A DNA stretch of 64,000 nt. It comes from an uncultured Muribaculaceae bacterium. Its GTDB lineage: Bacteria > Bacteroidota > Bacteroidia > Bacteroidales > Muribaculaceae. This document shows positions 60,549-64,000 of the stretch, one piece after another (within the stretch, counting starts at the first letter, position 1; each line of letters opens with the position of its first letter). Location: positions 186,001 to 250,000 of the forward strand of contig CAJOFM010000004.1 of the NCBI GenBank assembly GCA_905233915.1, in the 5' to 3' direction. The notes beneath the pieces are model-generated. The model had not been told where the DNA came from, searched no databases, and saw only the letters and a program-made list of their open reading frames with translations. The translations under genes and the position numbers were made by a program.

Positions 60549-60580
60549 TTTTGGAATTTTAGATTTTTTTAGTAATTTTG
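60549..60580 (+). promoter_or_regulatory. Promoter of the DUF4492-cydAB operon
   Basis: TTTTGG near 60549 and TAATTTTG at 60573-60580 have -33/-7 spacing, 24 bases before the ATG at 60604. Confidence 0.6.
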
Positions 60581-60603
60581 TAAGTTGTTTAACCTTTTGG
60601 CCT

Positions 60604-60837
60604 ATGAATGAAAACCAAGAGCATAAGCAAGGCTTCTGGTCACAGGTGTTTCATCTGTATTATGACGGCTTCCGCGCGATGACCGTTGGCAAGACCTTGT
60701 GGCTCATTATAGGCATCAAGCTTTTTATCTTCTTTGTCATCATCAAGATGATTTTCTTCCCCAACTTCTTGAGCACCAAGTGTGACACCGAGGAGGAGAA
60801 GACTGAATATGTGCGCCAGCAACTTACGGACAGATAA
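60604..60837 (+). CDS. DUF4492 small membrane protein
   Basis: The 77-residue protein matches DUF4492, a small protein that is regularly found just upstream of cydA in Bacteroidales. It has a cytosolic start (NENQEHKQGFWSQVFHLYYDGFRAMTVGK), one membrane helix (TLWLIIGIKLFIFFVIIKMIFF, residues about 31-52) and a polar tail with a Cys. It may be an accessory or assembly subunit of the bd oxidase, comparable in size and topology to CydX/CydH-type subunits, but this is inference. Its TAA stop is the first TAA of a long heptamer array that separates it from cydA. Confidence 0.88.
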   Translation: MNENQEHKQGFWSQVFHLYYDGFRAMTVGKTLWLIIGIKLFIFFVIIKMIFFPNFLSTKCDTEEEKTEYVRQQLTDR

Positions 60838-60928
60838 CAGTTAACAGTTAACAGTTAACAGTTAATAGTTAACTGAAAACTGATGACTGACGACTGATGA
60901 CTGAAAACTGAAAACTGACAACTGAAAC
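60834..60928 (+). repeat. Composite heptamer array before cydA
   Basis: About five units of TAACAGT type are followed without a break in period by about eight units of ACTGAAA, ACTGATG or ACTGACG type. The stop codon of DUF4492 (60835-60837) is the first TAA of the array. It is the longest array in the window, with thirteen units. Confidence 0.9.
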
Positions 60929-60958
60929 ATATCTTTAAACTATAAACAATAACAGAAA

Positions 60959-62536
60959 ATGGAAGAATTAATCAATGTTGTTGACTGGTCGCGGGCGCAA
61001 TTCGCACTCACGGCTATCTACCATTGGTTGTTCGTGCCGTTGACGCTGGGTCTGGGTATTATCGTCGCTGTTATGGAGACTATCTATCTAAAGACCAAGA
61101 GCGAGAAATGGCTTGCGACAACCAAGTTCTGGATGACCATCTTCGGCGTGAACTTCGCCATCGGCGTCGCCACAGGTATCATCCTGGAGTTTGAGTTCGG
61201 CACCAACTGGTCCAATTACAGCTGGTTTGTGGGCGACATCTTTGGCGCTCCGTTAGCAGTAGAGGGCATCCTGGCCTTCTTCATGGAGTCGACGTTCATC
61301 GCAGTGATGTTCTTCGGTTGGAAGAAGGTGAGCCCCAAGTTCCACCTGGCCGCCACATGGCTTACGGCCATCGGCGCCAGCCTGTCGGCATTGTGGATTC
61401 TCGTTGCCAACGCGTGGATGCAGTATCCCACGGGGTGCGAGTTCAACCCCGCCACGATGCGCAACGAGATGACGAGCTTTGCCGCTGTGGCACTCTCGCC
61501 CATGGCGATGAGCAAGTTTTTCCACACCGTGCTGAGTGCCTGGACGCTGGGCGGCGTGTTTGTGTGTGGCGTGTGCGGATGGATGATGCTCAAAAAGCGT
61601 AATCTGGACCACTGCTGGCGCAGCCTCAAGGTGGGCGCATGGGTGGGCGTCATCGGCATTGTGCTGACGATGATCACCGGCGACACCAGTGCTGTGACCG
61701 TGGCCAAGTACCAGCCCATGAAGTTGGCAGCCATGGAAGGATTGTACAAGGGCAACCACGAGCAAGCCATCGTGGCCTTCGGTATCTTGAACCCGTCCAA
61801 GCAAGCCTTTGACGATCAGGATCCTTATCTGTTCGACATCAGCATCCCCTATGGCCTGTCATTCCTTGCCACCCACGATTTCAAGGCCTTTGTGCCCGGC
61901 ATCGAGGACATCATCAATGGCGTGAGCTATGACAACGAGGGTAATGAAATCAACACTGTTTCCTATGCCGAGCGCATGGAGCGCGGCAAGCAGCTGCAAG
62001 AGATGCTCTCGCAGTACAGCGCGGCGATGAACAGCGGCAACACGATGCTGCAGGACAGCCTCAAGAATGTCATCAACGCCGACTTCAAGCACTTTGGCTA
62101 CGCCTATCTCGACAACCCCGAGGAGGCCATCCCCAATGTGCCCCTGACGTTCTACACGTTCCACTTCATGGTGACCGTTGGCGGCTACCTGCTGGTGTTC
62201 CTGTTACTGGCGCTGTTCTTCGTGTATAAGCCCAATATCTTGAACAAGGCCAAGTGGGCCAAGTGGTGGCACATCCTGGCCATCATCACCATTCCGCTGA
62301 CCTACCTGTGCAGCGCGAGCGGATGGATTGTCGCCGAGGTGGGACGCCAGCCCTGGACCATCCAAGACCTGATGCCCAACAAAGTGGCCATCAGCGACTT
62401 GAGCGCAGGTTATGTACAGACGACCTTCTGGATCTTTGCCGTGGTGTTCACCGCCTTGCTGATTGCCGACATCGGCATCATCTGCAAGCAGATTTCCAAG
62501 AAGTCGCAGACCGATTTAGACACCGTTAACGATTAA
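60959..62536 (+). CDS. cydA: Cytochrome bd ubiquinol/menaquinol oxidase subunit I
   Basis: The 525-residue integral membrane protein is CydA, which binds hemes b558, b595 and d and oxidises quinol while reducing oxygen. Visible signs are the first helix with QFALTAIYHWLFVPLTLGL (His22 as heme ligand), FWMTIFGVNFAIGVATGIILEFEFGTNW, ANAWMQYPTGCEFNP and the final VAEVGRQPWTIQDLMP. The quinol loop region (residues about 260-370) is present, with a divergent hydrophilic part (SYDNEGNEINTVSYAERM). It forms an operon with DUF4492 and cydB (18 bases downstream). Bacteroidales use this oxidase for nanaerobic respiration and oxygen removal. Confidence 0.96.
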   Translation: MEELINVVDWSRAQFALTAIYHWLFVPLTLGLGIIVAVMETIYLKTKSEKWLATTKFWMTIFGVNFAIGVATGIILEFEFGTNWSNYSWFVGDIFGAPLAVEGILAFFMESTFIAVMFFGWKKVSPKFHLAATWLTAIGASLSALWILVANAWMQYPTGCEFNPATMRNEMTSFAAVALSPMAMSKFFHTVLSAWTLGGVFVCGVCGWMMLKKRNLDHCWRSLKVGAWVGVIGIVLTMITGDTSAVTVAKYQPMKLAAMEGLYKGNHEQAIVAFGILNPSKQAFDDQDPYLFDISIPYGLSFLATHDFKAFVPGIEDIINGVSYDNEGNEINTVSYAERMERGKQLQEMLSQYSAAMNSGNTMLQDSLKNVINADFKHFGYAYLDNPEEAIPNVPLTFYTFHFMVTVGGYLLVFLLLALFFVYKPNILNKAKWAKWWHILAIITIPLTYLCSASGWIVAEVGRQPWTIQDLMPNKVAISDLSAGYVQTTFWIFAVVFTALLIADIGIICKQISKKSQTDLDTVND

Positions 62537-62554
62537 GGAAGGAGGACCCAAGAC

Positions 62555-63688
62555 ATGACAACATACAATCTGTTACAGAATTACTGGTGGCTCATCATGT
62601 CGGTGCTGGGTGCTTTGCTGGTGTTCCTGCTCATGGTGCAGGGCGGCCAGTCGATGCTCATCCACTATGCCAAACCCGACAAGCGCGCGCTGCTCATCAA
62701 CTCGATGGGCCGCAAGTGGGAGTTGACCTACACAACCCTAGTGACCTTTGGCGGCGCCTTCTTCGCCTCGTTCCCGTTGTTCTACAGCACCAGCTTCGGC
62801 GGTGCCTACTGGCTGTGGATGCTCATCCTGTTCAGCTTCGTCATCCAGGCCATCAGCTATGAGTACCGTTCCAAGCCCGGCAACATCTATGGCTCGCGCT
62901 TCTATGACACGCTGTTGCTGATTAATGGCATCGTGGGTCCCGTCCTGCTGGGCGTGGCCGTTGCGACGATGTTCTTTGGTGCCGAATTCACGGTGACCAA
63001 GAGCAACATCCTCAACGTGCAGGGCTCGTCCATCTCGCAGTGGGGTCCAAAGCATGGCATCGAGGCCATCTTCTACTGGAAAAACCTGCTGTTCGGTGTG
63101 ATGGTGTTCTTCCTGGCACGCACCCTGGCATCGCTCTACTTCATCAATAACATCGACGATGACGAGGTCAATGCCAGCCAGCGCCACCAGCTGCTCATCA
63201 ATGCGGGCGTGTTCGTGCCCCTGTTCCTTGCCGTGGTGGTGGTCATCCTCACGTCGCCGGGTGTGGGCTATGACGACAGCGGTAATTGCCAGTGGGAGGC
63301 CTACAAGTACCTCCACAACTTCTTAACGATGTGGTGGGCTCTCATCATCCTGCTCATCGGCGTGGTGATGGTGCTCTACGGTGTCATCAAGACGCTCTTG
63401 AAGGGCAACTTCAAGCAAGGCATCTGGCCCGCAGGCATCGGCACCGTGCTTGTGGTGATGACCTTGTTTTGGGTGATGGGCTACAACAACACCGCCTACC
63501 TGCCCTCGCTGCTCGATGTGCAGAGTTCGCTCACGCTGCGCAACAGTTCGTCAAGTGAGTTCACCCTCACCGTGATGAGTGTCGTGTCGATTCTCGTGCC
63601 CTTTGTGCTGGCCTACATCGCCTACTGCTGGTACAAGATGGACCACCGCAAACTCACCAGCGACGAGATCATAAGTATTAGGCTTTAG
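62555..63688 (+). CDS. cydB: Cytochrome bd oxidase subunit II
   Basis: The 377-residue protein is CydB, the second membrane subunit of the bd oxidase. It has about eight helices, beginning NYWWLIMSVLGALLVFLLMVQGGQSML, with the QGGQ pair typical of Bacteroidetes CydB, then SFGGAYWLWMLILFSFVIQAISYEYR and a C-terminal PFVLAYIAYCWYKMDHRKL. It follows cydA by 18 bases. The last residues (Arg-Leu) and the TAG stop are encoded by the following heptamer array, exactly as in the mutarotase gene at 1083. A terminator hairpin closes the operon at 63717-63752. Confidence 0.95.
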   Translation: MTTYNLLQNYWWLIMSVLGALLVFLLMVQGGQSMLIHYAKPDKRALLINSMGRKWELTYTTLVTFGGAFFASFPLFYSTSFGGAYWLWMLILFSFVIQAISYEYRSKPGNIYGSRFYDTLLLINGIVGPVLLGVAVATMFFGAEFTVTKSNILNVQGSSISQWGPKHGIEAIFYWKNLLFGVMVFFLARTLASLYFINNIDDDEVNASQRHQLLINAGVFVPLFLAVVVVILTSPGVGYDDSGNCQWEAYKYLHNFLTMWWALIILLIGVVMVLYGVIKTLLKGNFKQGIWPAGIGTVLVVMTLFWVMGYNNTAYLPSLLDVQSSLTLRNSSSSEFTLTVMSVVSILVPFVLAYIAYCWYKMDHRKLTSDEIISIRL

Positions 63689-63716
63689 GCTTTAGGTGTT
63701 AGGCTTTAGGTATAGG
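63680..63716 (+). repeat. Heptamer array, TTAGGCT family, at the cydB stop
   Basis: Units TTAGGCT, TTAGGCT, TTAGGTG, TTAGGCT, TTAGGTA follow with period 7. The cydB stop TAG (63686-63688) lies in the second unit. Confidence 0.85.
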
Positions 63717-63752
63717 ATTAGTGGCACCCACTGCTCGGTGGATGCCACTAAT
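63717..63752. terminator. Hairpin terminator between cydB and a convergent gene
   Basis: ATTAGTGGCACCCAC pairs with GTGGATGCCACTAAT (one G-T/C-A difference) around TGCTCG, with TATTTTG after it on the plus strand. It can serve both cydB and the convergent gene. Confidence 0.8.
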
Positions 63753-63807
63753 TATTTTGCTTTGATTTCCCAGCCTTCAAGCCTATTCTTGTTTCTGGCG
63801 AGAGAGT

Positions 63808-64000
63808 TTAGTTGCCGCGCTGCTGGCGCCTGGTGGTGAAGCCTTCGGTGATTTGGCTGTAATTGTCCACGTCCTTGTAGAGGATCCAGTAGGTCGTGCC
63901 ACCGATTGACACATCGTCCCTACCGCCACTGCCGGTGGGCACAACGTAGGCCTGGGCGAAACGCCATCCGAACTGCGTCAGGTAATTGAGCGCATCAATC
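63808..64000 (-). CDS. Hypothetical protein (C-terminal part)
   Basis: Reading the minus strand to the TAA at 63808-63810 gives the last 63 residues of a protein that begins outside the window. The segment contains IDALNYLTQFGWRFAQAYVV, then a Gly/Ser-rich turn, TTYWILYKDVDNYSQITEGF and a basic end TTRRQQRGN. The pattern of an alpha/beta fold with a Trp-Arg-Phe motif resembles short exported proteins of unknown function in Bacteroidales, but no family can be named from this fragment. It converges on cydB and shares the terminator hairpin at 63717-63752. Confidence 0.6.
   Translation of the reverse strand, partial: IDALNYLTQFGWRFAQAYVVPTGSGGRDDVSIGGTTYWILYKDVDNYSQITEGFTTRRQQRGN

Noticed and set aside
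60834..60928. Possible CRISPR array
   Set aside because: Units are 7 bases with no spacers of constant length and no cas genes nearby.

Overview
The window is chromosomal DNA from a member of the Bacteroidales. Housekeeping genes look GC-rich (estimated in the mid-fifties per cent by eye); accessory stretches are more AT-rich. The assignment rests on the TAnnTTTG promoter -7 boxes in front of many genes, the absence of Shine-Dalgarno sequences, BspA-like surface proteins, a type IX secretion sorting domain, two-domain outer-membrane beta-barrels with carboxypeptidase-like N-termini, and Bacteroidales-typical gene neighbours (DUF4270 next to a short glycogen synthase; DUF6242-DUF6089-uppS-bamA-ompH-ompH; DUF4492-cydAB). 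A Muribaculaceae or Prevotellaceae origin is plausible but cannot be settled from this sequence.

Layout. 1-2.7 kb (minus): a fucose-type locus with a fucP-like permease (cut by the window edge), a rhamnose/fucose mutarotase and a cytidylyltransferase-like/GHMP-kinase fusion. 2.8-5.2 kb: a secreted leucine-rich BspA protein ending in a dockerin-like module. 5.4-7.0 kb: a HerA-like ATPase. 7.0-9.1 kb: inverted repeats, a small HTH regulator and a 1.1 kb AT-rich stretch without a gene. 9.2-17.1 kb (minus): uvrA, a lytic transglycosylase, a type IX cargo protein and a second BspA-type protein with a dockerin-like end. 17.5-24.0 kb (plus): a Cys-rich small protein, then the cell-elongation operon mreB-mreC-mreD-mrdA-rodA. 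24.1-26.1 kb (minus): a two-gene accessory unit of ATPase plus membrane protein. 26.3-31.1 kb (plus): a DUF4105 membrane protein and secA. 31.3-38.2 kb (plus): an ECF sigma factor, a putative anti-sigma factor, a chimeric exported protein, an outer-membrane barrel and an M1-like metallopeptidase. 38.4-43.0 kb (minus): a DUF4143-type ATPase, an unknown protein, tRNA-Thr, a DUF4270 lipoprotein and a short glycogen synthase. 43.3-44.7 kb (plus): nagA and tRNA-His. 44.8-50.6 kb: accessory membrane protein, outer-membrane barrel, lipoprotein and a C69 dipeptidase, separated by repeat-bearing spacers. 50.8-58.3 kb (minus): the BamA/OmpH envelope-assembly cluster. 58.5-60.5 kb (minus): ribD and prmC. 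60.6-63.7 kb (plus): DUF4492 and cytochrome bd oxidase cydAB. A partial gene ends the window.

Much of the content concerns the cell envelope: elongation machinery, Sec translocase, barrel assembly, Skp-like chaperones, undecaprenyl-diphosphate synthesis, lytic transglycosylase and surface proteins.

The most unusual signal is not a gene. At least eight spacers hold short tandem arrays with periods of 7, 9 or 10 bases. The unit carries TAG, TGA or TAA, and in six cases (rhaM-like, the NT-GHMP fusion, the lytic transglycosylase, DUF4492, cydB and the 32523 gene) the true stop codon of the upstream gene is itself part of the array. Periods of 7 and 10 place stop codons in all three frames just after the gene. 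Secondary candidates are the ATPase/membrane-protein pair at 24.1-26.1 kb, the sigma/anti-sigma/barrel/peptidase operon at 31.3-38.2 kb, and the nucleotidyltransferase-GHMP fusion at 1.5-2.7 kb.
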